From: Clostridiales bacterium
Lineage (GTDB): Bacteria > Bacillota_A > Clostridia > Saccharofermentanales > Saccharofermentanaceae
Direction: 5' to 3'
Assembly: GCA_017649745.1 (NCBI GenBank)
Contig: JAGCGE010000201.1
Span: forward strand, 1 to 57,031
Length of the DNA stretch: 57,031 nt
The notes beneath the pieces were generated by a model, which worked only from the letters and a program-made list of their open reading frames with translations, did no database searches and had not been told where the DNA came from. The stretch's first letter is position 1. Each line of letters starts with the position of its first letter. The translations under genes were made by a program, and so were the position numbers. Below are positions 23,964-30,711 of this stretch, piece by piece.

Positions 23964-24353
23964 TCACTTTCTGAACCTAACAATCTTCAGTGCGGTCTGG
24001 AAAATTCCCAAGCCAGCTTTTGCCGCTGTCTTACCGACTTCAGATCTTATGACGTTCTCTTCCTCAAAAGCCTTAATGTACTTCATGTTCTTCTGAGTTA
24101 ATACCAAGCCGGCTACACCAACTCCAGTCTCTGCAGTGATGGCTCCGACCTTCAGCCAGAACTCCTTGTTTCCGCTACGTTTCGCATTCGTAGTGTCCTC
24201 AAGCTTCTGTACCTTGTCTGCCAACACAGCAATACTTTCTGCCGCGTCCTTCCGAGCTTTGGGATCCTCTATCTTATCGTACCTCTCGGTCTCGATTCGG
24301 ATCACCTTCATAAGTTCGTCCATCGCTTCATCAGCTCTGCTAACTTTGTCCAT
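23964..24353 (-). CDS. Small membrane-associated helical protein
   Basis: 129 aa. The N-terminal half is a charged helix (MDELMKVIRIETERYDKI...ESIAVLADKVQKLE). Residues about 68-85 (KVGAITAETGVGVAGLVL) and 105-122 (GKTAAKAGLGIFQTALKI) are hydrophobic or amphipathic. It has the GGAGG-TACATT-ATG leader used by several cassettes, with its own promoter element and terminator. Function unknown. Confidence 0.7.
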   Translation of the reverse strand: MDKVSRADEAMDELMKVIRIETERYDKIEDPKARKDAAESIAVLADKVQKLEDTTNAKRSGNKEFWLKVGAITAETGVGVAGLVLTQKNMKYIKAFEEENVIRSEVGKTAAKAGLGIFQTALKIVRFRK

Positions 24354-24378
24354 AATGTACCTCCTTATTAATTAGTTT

Positions 24379-24403
24379 CATTAAGACGAGTGAGAATTTT
24401 GCG
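24379..24403 (-). promoter_or_regulatory. Promoter-family element
   Basis: Minus strand CGCAA, 14-base spacer (AATTCTCACTCGTC), TTAATGAA. TTGACATATT lies directly upstream, adjoining the T-run of the preceding terminator. Confidence 0.7.
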
Positions 24404-24419
24404 AGAATATGTCAAAAAA

Positions 24420-24440
24420 GATAGGAGACCTGCTCCTATC
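24420..24440 (-). terminator. Intrinsic terminator
   Basis: GATAGGAG/CTCCTATC stem with TTTTTT on the minus strand, after the 77-aa gene. Confidence 0.9.
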
Positions 24441-24455
24441 CCTCTTAACAACCTT

Positions 24456-24689
24456 CTAGCTGTTGATATAATCCATATAGGAATTATCAACCTCTTCCTT
24501 CGGTTTGTCAAGATACGATTTGAAGTGGTCTCCCATGTCAATAATCGGTCTCCATCCGAGTGGTCTTACATCTACTTCGTCCAGGTACAACTTCTCAGCA
24601 ACTTCCTGTGCAGTAAAACCTTTCTTCAAAAGTCTTAATACCTTTCTGTCCTTTCTGTTAAGTTTCCATTTAGCACCTTTAATACCCAT
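24456..24689 (-). CDS. Small HTH-like basic protein
   Basis: 77 aa. Residues 10-40 (LNRKDRKVLRLLKKGFTAQEVAEKLYL) look like a helix-turn-helix of the type that opens resolvase or sigma-like DNA-binding domains. The rest is WRPIIDMGDHFKSYLDKPKEE. It could be a transcription regulator for this region. Complete cassette with promoter element at 24721 and terminator at 24420. Confidence 0.65.
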   Translation of the reverse strand: MGIKGAKWKLNRKDRKVLRLLKKGFTAQEVAEKLYLDEVDVRPLGWRPIIDMGDHFKSYLDKPKEEVDNSYMDYINS

Positions 24690-24714
24690 AATGTAATCCT
24701 CCTTTAGAATATAA

Positions 24715-24894
24715 TTATTTCATTAAGAGGGCTGTACATCTTGCGGTTCTTCTCCTTTTTTTTGTCTTGCTTCTGTCAAGGGCTTCTTGTATTTCGGAAT
24801 CACTCCATCCTTGTTCTTTAAGAAGCGCTATCGCATCTAGTACGTCGTCCCATGAGTCCATGCCATACAACTCGCCAAGTTCAAGATTTAGCAT
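24715..24894 (-). CDS. Tiny helical protein (59 aa), UBA-like pattern
   Basis: 59 aa. LGELYGMDSWDDVLDAIALL and GWSDSEIQEALDRS give three short helices with a UBA/CUE-like pattern, then KTKKRRRTAR. GGAG six bases upstream. Its last codons contain the promoter-family element used by the next gene, so its basic tail is partly dictated by that DNA. Confidence 0.65.
   Translation of the reverse strand: MLNLELGELYGMDSWDDVLDAIALLKEQGWSDSEIQEALDRSKTKKRRRTARCTALLMK
24721..24745 (-). promoter_or_regulatory. Promoter-family element within a gene end
   Basis: Minus strand CGCAA, 14-base spacer (GATGTACAGCCCTC), TTAATGAAA. Lies 32 bases before the HTH-like gene. Confidence 0.65.
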
Positions 24895-24908
24895 CTTATT
24901 CTCCTTTC

Positions 24909-25403
24909 TTACTTAATACTCATAATAGCTCTCTTAATATACTTAGAGTGTAAATACGGAGTCGCATTAGTCTCTACGAAAACTTTATTTTGTGTGGCTA
25001 ACTCTGTCTGAATAAGTACGTCCTCTTTTCTTCTGTATCCGTCTTCAACGCTTATTATTATGCGCTTCTCCCAGTCATAAGGAAACCTGTTCTGCATACG
25101 AACTATGTTTCTCCCTAACTCGTACATGCAAATTGGCTGATCTGAGTTATCATTACAGAAATACATACTGAAAATATTCATTCTCTCTAAATATGAAAAT
25201 TCCCATAGTATCTGCTTATAAGAAGCGCTTTTATCGGTTACATCAAAATGCTCCTGCCGTGGATTACAAAGTGATACATCCTCATATTTAAGATTATCAA
25301 TTACTTCTTTCTGCCACTCCTTGCAGTTTGTAATTCCTCCAGCAAGGAATACCAATGTAGAATCTGGTATTTTGATACTCGGTGCTGTAATTATTTGTGC
25401 CAT
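24909..25403 (-). CDS. Nucleoside 2-deoxyribosyltransferase-like protein
   Basis: 164 aa from MAQIITAPSIKIPD. VFLAGGITNCKEWQKEVI and LCNPRQEHFDV match the nucleoside 2-deoxyribosyltransferase-like fold: a glycine-rich nucleotide loop, then NPRR/Q. EFSYLERMNIFSMYF and the PICMYELGRNI helix with Glu fit the catalytic Glu region. It may exchange bases between deoxynucleosides for phage DNA synthesis, or hydrolyse nucleotides. Start uncertain: an upstream ATG at 25433 overlaps the previous gene. Confidence 0.7.
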   Translation of the reverse strand: MAQIITAPSIKIPDSTLVFLAGGITNCKEWQKEVIDNLKYEDVSLCNPRQEHFDVTDKSASYKQILWEFSYLERMNIFSMYFCNDNSDQPICMYELGRNIVRMQNRFPYDWEKRIIISVEDGYRRKEDVLIQTELATQNKVFVETNATPYLHSKYIKRAIMSIK

Positions 25404-25405
25404 AT

Positions 25406-25768
25406 TTATTCTTTTTCTCCTTTCTGTTTCCACTTAGGGACTTCGCCAACCATTATACCAAAATAATATTCGTTAGCCCTATACACCGGTTCTCTTTCTT
25501 TACCAGTGCATTTAATATGCTTGTCTACACATTCTGAAAGCCACTCTGAAGCGCGCTTTTTAGCATATGCTTCAACAGTGAAATTAGAATATCCAACAAG
25601 CATAGAAGCTTCCTGATCGCTTACTGAAGCACAACACTTATACTCAACAACGTCGATGCCATACTTCTCCACCATTTCATCAAAGTCTGCAGTAAGCCAC
25701 ATTTGTTGCTTAATGTATTCCTTAGCAACATCAACAGGTATATACTTAACTTTTACAGGTTCGTCCAT
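25406..25768 (-). CDS. Hypothetical protein
   Basis: 120 aa. Mixed fold with VDVAKEYIKQQMWLTADFDEMVEKYG and VEAYAKKRASEWLSECVDK helices and three cysteines (Cys45, Cys46, Cys80 approx). TAATG overlap with the preceding gene. Function not recognised. Confidence 0.6.
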   Translation of the reverse strand: MDEPVKVKYIPVDVAKEYIKQQMWLTADFDEMVEKYGIDVVEYKCCASVSDQEASMLVGYSNFTVEAYAKKRASEWLSECVDKHIKCTGKEREPVYRANEYYFGIMVGEVPKWKQKGEKE

Positions 25769-26355
25769 TATTCTTCTCCTTCCTTAGCATGCTCTTTAAT
25801 AAATCTTATTGCCCAATCAAGTGCCTTGCACTCATCCGGTCGCATTGTGAAATCGTTGTAGAGTTTCTCCAAAATCTTAAGGGCTTCTTCAGCCTTTTCA
25901 TCTGTTTCCAGCTCTTTAATCTCTACTGTACATTCATCACCAACGTATGTTACATGTGCCCAAGGTGGAATGACAACTAAACCCTCCTCCATTTGGCTAA
26001 GTAATTCCTTTCTAAATGCCGCCAATCGATCTTTCCCCATTAAACAATCAAGCTGTACAACGATTACTTTATCTTTGTTATCATGCGATGCTTCCGGCGC
26101 AAGGACGTCATTCTCAAAATAATTCCCTGTAAGAGACCAACGCTTTTCGGCGTCTCCGAATATAATTCTTTTGGATATAGCGTTGATGTCATCGTTAACT
26201 GACATACCCGCCAAGTCTGCTAGAATCTGTTTTGCTACTAAGTCTAATTCTCTATCGTTCGTCTTAAGATTCCGCATAATCTTATCTCGTTCTTCCTCGG
26301 TCATTGCACCCTTAAATACCATTCTGTCGAGGATACATTTACAACTATTAGGCAT
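25768..26355 (-). CDS. Hypothetical protein containing a rearranged polymerase-like segment
   Basis: 195 aa. Residues 38-70 (LVAKQILADLAGMSVNDD...IIFGD) match the fused polymerase's VVARQILAKMSGLSVSDT...IIFGD. Residues about 77-92 (LTGNYFENDVLAPEAS) match its LVGDYCENDVLATEA. In the polymerase the second segment comes before the first, so the order is swapped here. The rest (VIVVQLDCLMGKDRL..., WAIRFIKEHAKEGEE) is unrelated. It overlaps the gene before it by eight bases. Confidence 0.6.
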   Translation of the reverse strand: MPNSCKCILDRMVFKGAMTEEERDKIMRNLKTNDRELDLVAKQILADLAGMSVNDDINAISKRIIFGDAEKRWSLTGNYFENDVLAPEASHDNKDKVIVVQLDCLMGKDRLAAFRKELLSQMEEGLVVIPPWAHVTYVGDECTVEIKELETDEKAEEALKILEKLYNDFTMRPDECKALDWAIRFIKEHAKEGEE

Positions 26356-26740
26356 CTTGCTCTCCTTTCAAATTATTCCGTATAAACTCTGCGCTTTTAG
26401 TATTCTGCTGCTCTTCAAACGACTTACATTCCCAAATATCAACAAAGCCGTCATTAATCGTATGGATGTGCCCCCAGCTAAACATTGGTTCATCGCATGT
26501 GCACCTGCCAGCATAGTCATTATACTTGCAGTTACAGTTAGCGCAGGTTATGGTTCTATAGCCGTCCTTATAACCCTTCTCGTACTTATCACGGTCATAC
26601 TGCAAGGCTTTAATAAGCTCCTCTTTGTTTACGTTTATGCCAAGATTGACCATGTACTCATAGACGTAATTATCAATCTCATCATTGAACTTCTTCGTAT
26701 AACTAGCAACATCAAACAACTCAACGAGACTCTCGTACAT
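26348..26740 (-). CDS. Cys-rich putative zinc-binding protein
   Basis: 130 aa from MYESLVELFD, seven bases after GGAGG. The helical N-terminal part includes LQYDRDKYEKGYKDGY, a motif frequent in phage hypothetical proteins. Then CANCNCKYNDYAGRCTCDEP gives five clustered Cys, a likely zinc or metal knot. The end KGEQDA overlaps the next gene's start. Function unknown. Confidence 0.65.
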   Translation of the reverse strand: MYESLVELFDVASYTKKFNDEIDNYVYEYMVNLGINVNKEELIKALQYDRDKYEKGYKDGYRTITCANCNCKYNDYAGRCTCDEPMFSWGHIHTINDGFVDIWECKSFEEQQNTKSAEFIRNNLKGEQDA

Positions 26741-27017
26741 CCTTTTTCCTCCTTGCATATTCGTCAATAGGCATACGCTTAACAAATAGACCTATAATAT
26801 CTCCGTCCTTAACGTTCCCCATTACCTCTTTTGGAATATCATCAAGGTCAACTAAAGCTCCGGCATTATCGGGTTCAATCACCAGTTTCCCCCAATGCTT
26901 GATCTTCGGCCTGTTGATCGAGAATTTCCCAAGCATCAGACCAATCAGTAGGATAATAAGACTGAAAATCAACAGGTTTACAGGATCCATTAGCCAATTC
27001 TTTAAGGTATCTAACAT
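26721..27017 (-). CDS. Small membrane protein
   Basis: 98 aa. One strong membrane segment at 13-32 (VNLLIFSLIILLIGLMLGKF), then a beta-rich cytoplasmic part (KLVIEPDNAGALVDLDDIPKEV...DIIGLFVKR). GGAGG 12 bases upstream. It overlaps the preceding gene by 143 bases in another frame. Both frames look coding. Confidence 0.6.
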   Translation of the reverse strand: MLDTLKNWLMDPVNLLIFSLIILLIGLMLGKFSINRPKIKHWGKLVIEPDNAGALVDLDDIPKEVMGNVKDGDIIGLFVKRMPIDEYARRKKDVRESR

Positions 27018-27177
27018 TGTTTAATAACTCCTCCTCTTTTCTTTGAATATCTTCCATGCATTCAAGCAGTTTCTCATATTGCTTCATTTCTAGATTATTC
27101 ATAGCTAAAAGAATAATAAATATGAGAAGACCTATAACTCCAGTTGTCTCAAGCATAATAATCGTATCTATTGCCAT
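26875..27177 (-). CDS. Small membrane protein, overlapping its neighbour
   Basis: 100 aa. Membrane segment at 8-26 (LETTGVIGLLIFIILLAM), then a charged helix (EKLLECMEDIQRKEEELLNNV) and a Trp/Tyr/Gln-rich tail in the overlap. GGAGG seven bases before ATG. Similar topology to the next gene suggests the pair act at the host membrane. Confidence 0.6.
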   Translation of the reverse strand: MAIDTIIMLETTGVIGLLIFIILLAMNNLEMKQYEKLLECMEDIQRKEEELLNNVRYLKELANGSCKPVDFQSYYPTDWSDAWEILDQQAEDQALGETGD

Positions 27178-27210
27178 TCTATGCCTCCATAAATATCTTT
27201 AGTAAATCGC

Positions 27211-27501
27211 TTAACCCTTTTCGGCTTCTGCCTTACTATCTTCCTTGGGGATCGCGAACCCGCACGTGACGTCATCCTTACCGCTTTTTCGAGGCCGGCT
27301 ACCTCCCGCGTTCTGTTCCTCCAGACGCTTAATCTTACGGTCTGCAAGCTCTTCAAGCTCATCGTAATCACTCTGAAGCTGCTTATTGTCCTTCATAGCC
27401 TTCAAATATAAACAAGTGATGACGAGACTGTACAGAAGCGGAAGTACAATGCATACAACCAAACACAAGATCGTAATAATCTGATTCAATGTAAAACTCA
27501 T
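27211..27501 (-). CDS. Small membrane protein
   Basis: 96 aa. Membrane segment at about 8-34 (IITILCLVVCIVLPLLYSLVITCLYL), coiled coil at 35-65, then a basic low-complexity tail. GGAGG and overlap with the preceding gene's stop. Function unknown; spanin-like or regulatory roles cannot be told apart. Confidence 0.65.
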   Translation of the reverse strand: MSFTLNQIITILCLVVCIVLPLLYSLVITCLYLKAMKDNKQLQSDYDELEELADRKIKRLEEQNAGGSRPRKSGKDDVTCGFAIPKEDSKAEAEKG

Positions 27502-27707
27502 ACCTTATTCCTCCAAAATATCATTGCTCTTTCACAAGACGGACACTGTAACGGTAGATCATACCAGGGGCCTACTTCTGTGTGCCCACACTCACTACAA
27601 CACCAGACTAAACCACTCTTATTTCCTGGGTTAAGTAGCCAAGTAGACTTGTCTGCAGGCCTCCACATAGCGTACTCTTCGCAAATATAATCCTTAATCT
27701 CGTCCAT
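27498..27707 (-). CDS. Small zinc-ribbon protein
   Basis: 69 aa or so from MDEIKDYICEEYAMWRP. Two knuckles, WCCSECGHTE and LQCPSCERA, form a classical zinc ribbon. I prefer this start to the long upstream reading at 27797, because it follows GAGGAG and sits at the end of the preceding gene. Possible nucleic-acid binding. Confidence 0.65.
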   Translation of the reverse strand: MDEIKDYICEEYAMWRPADKSTWLLNPGNKSGLVWCCSECGHTEVGPWYDLPLQCPSCERAMIFWRNKV

Positions 27708-27945
27708 TATACATTTCGATCTCCTCATAAACAAGAGTTGTATGACCAGGGGCTTGAATGACGTATGCGCCCATGATCTTTGTGACCCAGTTACCACCTC
27801 CTAAATGAATCTTCTCATCGTCCCTACAGTCTTTCATGAGTTGGACCGTGGCATTCTGGAATGTAGGAATATCATCAGCCACACAACTTGATACATAAGT
27901 ACCTACATTAGTTCTCTCCATTCTGTTGATTCTGTACTTTTCCAT
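27694..27945 (-). CDS. Hypothetical protein
   Basis: 83 aa. No membrane segment; strand-rich middle (IHLGGGNWVTKIMGAYVIQAPGHTT). It overlaps the gene before it by 38 bases and the next by 14. Function unknown. Confidence 0.55.
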   Translation of the reverse strand: MEKYRINRMERTNVGTYVSSCVADDIPTFQNATVQLMKDCRDDEKIHLGGGNWVTKIMGAYVIQAPGHTTLVYEEIEMYNGRD

Positions 27946-28177
27946 ACTTTTCCTCCTCTTGCAACATTGCTAAAATATCTTCGATAGATTCTTTAACTTC
28001 TATCCTTGCCAGTTCGTTTCCACCCGGTAACAAAAGGCCTATAATACACTTACCACCTTTTATTTCATGCTCATCCGTTATTACATGAATATCATCGGTA
28101 TTAATCACCATACCGATTGTCTTGCCATAGCGGCTGCCGTTTATACCAACCGCATTTACATAGATCCAGTTCTTCAT
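27908..28177 (-). CDS. Hypothetical protein
   Basis: 89 aa. Alternating hydrophobic pattern (WIYVNAVGING..., IGMVINTDDIHVIT, CIIGLLLPGG) suggests a small beta-barrel, then a helix EDILAMLQEEEKYG. AAGGAGG site; ATGA overlap with the preceding gene. Function unknown. Confidence 0.6.
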   Translation of the reverse strand: MKNWIYVNAVGINGSRYGKTIGMVINTDDIHVITDEHEIKGGKCIIGLLLPGGNELARIEVKESIEDILAMLQEEEKYGKVQNQQNGEN

Positions 28178-28455
28178 TGATTGCCTCCTTTAAAAGTCGG
28201 TATCCATACTTTTTCCTCAAGACGCTGTCTTAGTACCTGAAGTATAACATGCTGATCATCTGAAATATCATAGTCTTGATAAATGTTTCCAAATACCTTC
28301 TTAATGTCCTCCCAATAGATCCAAGGCCTTTTATCATCGACATCACATGTAAATAACTTTACAATGTTCCATGCCTGTAGCATCTTTTCTTTCTCAAACT
28401 GAGTCAGTTCGTCCATTGCTTTCTCGATTTTCTCTCTCTTACTTTTGTGTTTCAT
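28174..28455 (-). CDS. Hypothetical helical protein
   Basis: 93 aa. Basic start MKHKSKREKIEKAMDEL, then FEKEKMLQAWNIVKLF and a QVLRQRLEEKVWIP helix. GGAGG nine bases upstream and a 4-base overlap with the preceding gene. Function unknown. Confidence 0.6.
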   Translation of the reverse strand: MKHKSKREKIEKAMDELTQFEKEKMLQAWNIVKLFTCDVDDKRPWIYWEDIKKVFGNIYQDYDISDDQHVILQVLRQRLEEKVWIPTFKGGNQ

Positions 28456-28643
28456 ACCTTTTCCTCCTTAAAAAGCTTACGGAACATTTTAATAGCTTCA
28501 ATATAGTTACCCGTTACCTTAAACTTTTCATTTACCTCATTAGTAATTTTATCTACTTTCTCTTTATTCTTCCGTATAGCATCTTCTGTAGTTTTCCACC
28601 AATCGCCCGACATTACATTATACACATTAATTTCTTTAGCCAT
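28452..28643 (-). CDS. Hypothetical small protein
   Basis: 63 aa, charged helices with DWWKTTEDAIRKNKEKVDKI and AIKMFRKLFKEEKV. AAGGAGG upstream. First gene of an operon running to 24715; the 65-base gap before it holds TTGACATATT and a GCGAAAAATTCCCGGG sequence but no copy of the promoter family. Confidence 0.6.
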   Translation of the reverse strand: MAKEINVYNVMSGDWWKTTEDAIRKNKEKVDKITNEVNEKFKVTGNYIEAIKMFRKLFKEEKV

Positions 28644-28710
28644 ACCATTTCCTCCTTGTTTTTCTGAATTTTCCCACCCGGGAATTTTTCGCTAAGAATA
28701 TGTCAAAAAG

Positions 28711-28742
28711 CTATAGGAGCTGCATAATGCAACCCCTATAGG
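28711..28742 (-). terminator. Terminator hairpin, copy 1 of 2
   Basis: CCTATAGG ... TTGCATTATGCA ... CCTATAG arrangement with CTTTTTG after it on the minus strand. The core is identical to the hairpin at 29299-29327. Confidence 0.75.
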
Positions 28743-28757
28743 ATTTTGAACTAAGGC

Positions 28758-28994
28758 TTAACTTTCGGATTCCTCCTTTTCAGCCTTACCATCAGCAAGA
28801 CCTTTCTCGTAAGCGTCATGAACCTCGATTAGCGTTTTCGCTGCACAATCAGCCTGCGCCGCCTCAATGCCTTCATAAACGCCGCTAATGCGACGATACT
28901 CAGCATAGCATCCGGTTGCTAAGCCAATAATGCCTAACGCAATCCACGATCCAATGTTTGCCTCTTTCTTGCTAACAATGTGCTTCTTTGCCAT
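28758..28994 (-). CDS. Small membrane protein
   Basis: 78 aa. Basic start MAKKHIVSKKEAN, membrane segment 14-32 (IGSWIALGIIGLATGCYAEY), then an acidic, Ala-rich helix. AAGGAGG upstream. Complete cassette with promoter element at 29025 and a terminator hairpin at 28711. Confidence 0.7.
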   Translation of the reverse strand: MAKKHIVSKKEANIGSWIALGIIGLATGCYAEYRRISGVYEGIEAAQADCAAKTLIEVHDAYEKGLADGKAEKEESES

Positions 28995-29024
28995 TTCTTT
29001 TTCCTCCTTTAAGTTTATTTAGTT

Positions 29025-29049
29025 CATTAAGAACATGGCATTTCTTGCG
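29025..29049 (-). promoter_or_regulatory. Promoter-family element
   Basis: Minus strand CGCAA, 14-base spacer (GAAATGCCATGTTC), TTAATGAA, 31 bases before the 78-aa membrane gene. Confidence 0.65.
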
Positions 29050-29060
29050 GAAAAGAAGAA

Positions 29061-29075
29061 GGGGCATTGAGCCCC
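29061..29075 (-). terminator. Intrinsic terminator
   Basis: GGGGCTCAATGCCCC hairpin then TTCTTCTTTT on the minus strand, following the 37-aa gene. Confidence 0.8.
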
Positions 29076-29112
29076 AACTTCCGAAGGATACATTAACATA
29101 GATAGTTACCCC

Positions 29113-29226
29113 TTACCTTTTGTTGATGTAGTGAATAACAATCAGCCACAGGATTCCCAACAGCACCGATCCAAATATCGTGCATACTGCAAATCCAATC
29201 CATTTTGCTTTCCCATCAATCTTCAT
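29113..29226 (-). CDS. Tiny membrane protein (37 aa)
   Basis: 37 aa: MKIDGKAKWIGFAVCTIF then GSVLLGILWLIVIHYINKR, a short basic start and one long hydrophobic segment with a basic end. GGAGG upstream. Promoter element at 29267 and terminator at 29061 make a complete cassette, which argues for translation. Confidence 0.7.
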   Translation of the reverse strand: MKIDGKAKWIGFAVCTIFGSVLLGILWLIVIHYINKR

Positions 29227-29266
29227 ATATAAGTCCTCCTTTTTTCTTAATTAATGTTTATCCGTT

Positions 29267-29291
29267 CATTAAGAAAGTGGAGAATTTTGCG
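29267..29291 (-). promoter_or_regulatory. Promoter-family element
   Basis: Minus strand CGCAA, 14-base spacer (AATTCTCCACTTTC), TTAATGAA, before the 37-aa gene. Confidence 0.7.
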
Positions 29292-29298
29292 AAAACTT

Positions 29299-29327
29299 AT
29301 AGGAGCTGCATAATGCAACCCCTATAG
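29299..29327 (-). terminator. Terminator hairpin, copy 2 of 2
   Basis: ATAGG ... TTGCATTATGCA ... CCTAT arrangement followed by AAGTTTT on the minus strand. Same core as at 28711. Confidence 0.7.
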
Positions 29328-29333
29328 GTTAAG

Positions 29334-29558
29334 CTAATACCTAAAACCGATCTTACATTCTGCTTCTTCCTTCTTCTCTTCCTCAGTATCTTTCATGAGT
29401 ACAATCATTGGCTCGTTAAATTCAGCATTGCCAAAACGCCACGACATGTGTGCCTCACTTGCACCAATATTAAATTCCGCAGCGGTAAATAACGCTCCTA
29501 CGATACCACCAATAAGTAAACATACAATACTGTGAAATAATTTAATCACATACTTCAT
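29334..29558 (-). CDS. Small membrane protein
   Basis: 74 aa. Membrane segment 5-27 (IKLFHSIVCLLIGGIVGALFTAA), then an acidic tail (MKDTEEEKKEEAE). Leader GGAGGACTACATT-ATG is the same as that of the 86-aa cassette gene. Own promoter element and terminator. Function unknown. Confidence 0.7.
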   Translation of the reverse strand: MKYVIKLFHSIVCLLIGGIVGALFTAAEFNIGASEAHMSWRFGNAEFNEPMIVLMKDTEEEKKEEAECKIGFRY

Positions 29559-29591
29559 AATGTAGTCCTCCTTTAATTTTAAAATATCTAG

Positions 29592-29617
29592 CTATAAAGG
29601 AGTGTGCGAATCTTGCG
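29592..29617 (-). promoter_or_regulatory. Promoter-family element, variant -10
   Basis: Minus strand CGCAA, 14-base spacer (GATTCGCACACTCC), TTTATAG, before the 74-aa gene. Confidence 0.6.
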
Positions 29618-29627
29618 AAAAAAGAAC

Positions 29628-29644
29628 AGAGGCCTAAGCCTCCT
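29628..29644 (-). terminator. Intrinsic terminator
   Basis: AGGAGGCTTAGGCCTCT hairpin then GTTCTTTTTT on the minus strand, after the 125-aa gene. Confidence 0.85.
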
Positions 29645-29645
29645 C

Positions 29646-30023
29646 TCATTTAACAGGAATCAATACAAGGGAAACTGTGATACTTCGATCAAACTTACAT
29701 CTAGCAATAATGTCTGCCGTCTCATCAGTATCAAGCTCTACGAGTCGTGAGGGATGCTCCTTATTAACTTGTGCAAGTACTCCCCGCATCTTCTTCGTAA
29801 TGAATTTGCAATACTCCGTTCCACCCCAATCTTTGAGCTCATCATTCTCATCGATCGTATGCGGTATGGATTCAAATTCATTATTCCATTCCTCATAATG
29901 CGGATTAAGTGCCTCACAAGCAAAGTTTCTTACTCTCATAAACTCAGCCTGAACAAACGATTTAATAACATCCATTACCTCCTTGCTAAAGATAAATTTT
30001 GCTTGTAATATCATTTCACTCAT
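29646..30023 (-). CDS. Hypothetical protein
   Basis: 125 aa, soluble, mixed fold: FIFSKEVMDVIKSFVQAEFM helix, then EWNNEFESIPHTIDENDELKDWGGTEYC and a strand-rich end ITVSLVLIPVK. AAGGAGG site. Cassette with promoter element at 30051 and terminator at 29628. Function unknown. Confidence 0.7.
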   Translation of the reverse strand: MSEMILQAKFIFSKEVMDVIKSFVQAEFMRVRNFACEALNPHYEEWNNEFESIPHTIDENDELKDWGGTEYCKFITKKMRGVLAQVNKEHPSRLVELDTDETADIIARCKFDRSITVSLVLIPVK

Positions 30024-30050
30024 TCCTTTGTCCTCCTTAATTTTTTATTT

Positions 30051-30075
30051 CATTAAGAAGCTTGTGAATCTTGCG
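30051..30075 (-). promoter_or_regulatory. Promoter-family element
   Basis: Minus strand CGCAA, 14-base spacer (GATTCACAAGCTTC), TTAATGAAA, before the 125-aa gene. Confidence 0.7.
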
Positions 30076-30086
30076 AAAAAAGAAGA

Positions 30087-30101
30087 GGAGCTCTGCGCTC
30101 C
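30087..30101 (-). terminator. Intrinsic terminator
   Basis: GGAGCGCAGAGCTCC hairpin then TCTTCTTTTTT on the minus strand, after the 48-aa gene. Confidence 0.8.
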
Positions 30102-30113
30102 ATCTTCCCACAC

Positions 30114-30260
30114 TTAATCTTTTAGATTCCAAATATCATCCTCCCAAGTGTGCCTACGTCGTTTTCGTTTCTCTCTTGCATCTAGGAAGTCTTCAACTGT
30201 GTCCGATACCAAAAATATCGTTATCAGTATCATTCCCCATATCAAGAAAACCATTCCCAT
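30114..30260 (-). CDS. Tiny membrane protein (48 aa)
   Basis: 48 aa: MGMVFLIWGMILITIFLVSDT is a membrane segment, then EKRKRRRHTWEDD, a strongly basic patch. GGAGG ten bases before ATG. Promoter element at 30294 and terminator at 30087. A competing ATG seven bases upstream gives only 23 codons in another frame. Confidence 0.65.
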   Translation of the reverse strand: MGMVFLIWGMILITIFLVSDTVEDFLDAREKRKRRRHTWEDDIWNLKD

Positions 30261-30293
30261 ACATAAGCTACCTCCTTAAAATGTTATTTAGTT

Positions 30294-30318
30294 CATTAAG
30301 AAAGGTGAGAATGTTGCG
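30294..30318 (-). promoter_or_regulatory. Promoter-family element
   Basis: Minus strand CGCAA, 14-base spacer (CATTCTCACCTTTC), TTAATGAA. TTTTTTGACATATT lies directly upstream. Confidence 0.7.
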
Positions 30319-30335
30319 AAAATATGTCAAAAAAG

Positions 30336-30355
30336 GAAGAGCATTGCGCTCCTCC
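30336..30355 (-). terminator. Intrinsic terminator
   Basis: GAGCGCAATGCTC core with flanking GGAGG/CTTCC, then TTTTTTG on the minus strand. Confidence 0.8.
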
Positions 30356-30370
30356 AGTCTCTGGTATGTG

Positions 30371-30631
30371 TTACTTCTTCCTTGCTTCGATTCCGGCATT
30401 AAAGCTAGTCTGAAGCCCCTTAGCCAAAGTTTCAATCTGGTACAATCGGTTAACGGTATCAAAGTCCGCTCCGCCCTTGTTATACAAGTTCTCGCGCAAC
30501 TGACACGCGTTAAGCTCGATAATACTCAGATCTGCCCTTACAGCGTCCCGAGTCTTCTTCTCGCTCTTAACCTCCTTCAAATTCTTAGCAACGATTACAA
30601 TAATCACAATAGCCACAAGTACTGTAAACAT
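30371..30631 (-). CDS. Small membrane protein
   Basis: 86 aa. N-terminal membrane segment 2-15 (FTVLVAIVIIVIVA), then a long charged helix (KEVKSEKKTRDAV..., NRLYQIETLAKGLQ). Same GGAGGACTACATT-ATG leader as the 74-aa gene. Own promoter element at 30664 and terminator. A long reading on the opposite strand here is a shadow. Confidence 0.7.
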   Translation of the reverse strand: MFTVLVAIVIIVIVAKNLKEVKSEKKTRDAVRADLSIIELNACQLRENLYNKGGADFDTVNRLYQIETLAKGLQTSFNAGIEARKK

Positions 30632-30663
30632 AATGTAGTCCTCCTTTAAAATTTAAGTTTATT

Positions 30664-30688
30664 TCATTAAGAAAGCAGAGAATTTTGC
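30664..30688 (-). promoter_or_regulatory. Promoter-family element
   Basis: Minus strand CGCAA, 14-base spacer (AATTCTCTGCTTTC), TTAATGAAA, before the 86-aa gene. Confidence 0.7.
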
Positions 30689-30711
30689 GAAAAAAAATAG
30701 AAGGTGCGAGC

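Noticed and set aside
27168..27371. A 67-codon minus-strand frame
   Set aside because: Out of frame inside the 96-aa membrane protein gene, Arg-rich, and without a ribosome site.
30071..30649. A 192-codon open frame on the plus strand
   Set aside because: It lies opposite the 48-aa and 86-aa cassette genes and a promoter element, has no ribosome site, and all other genes are on the minus strand. It is a complement shadow.
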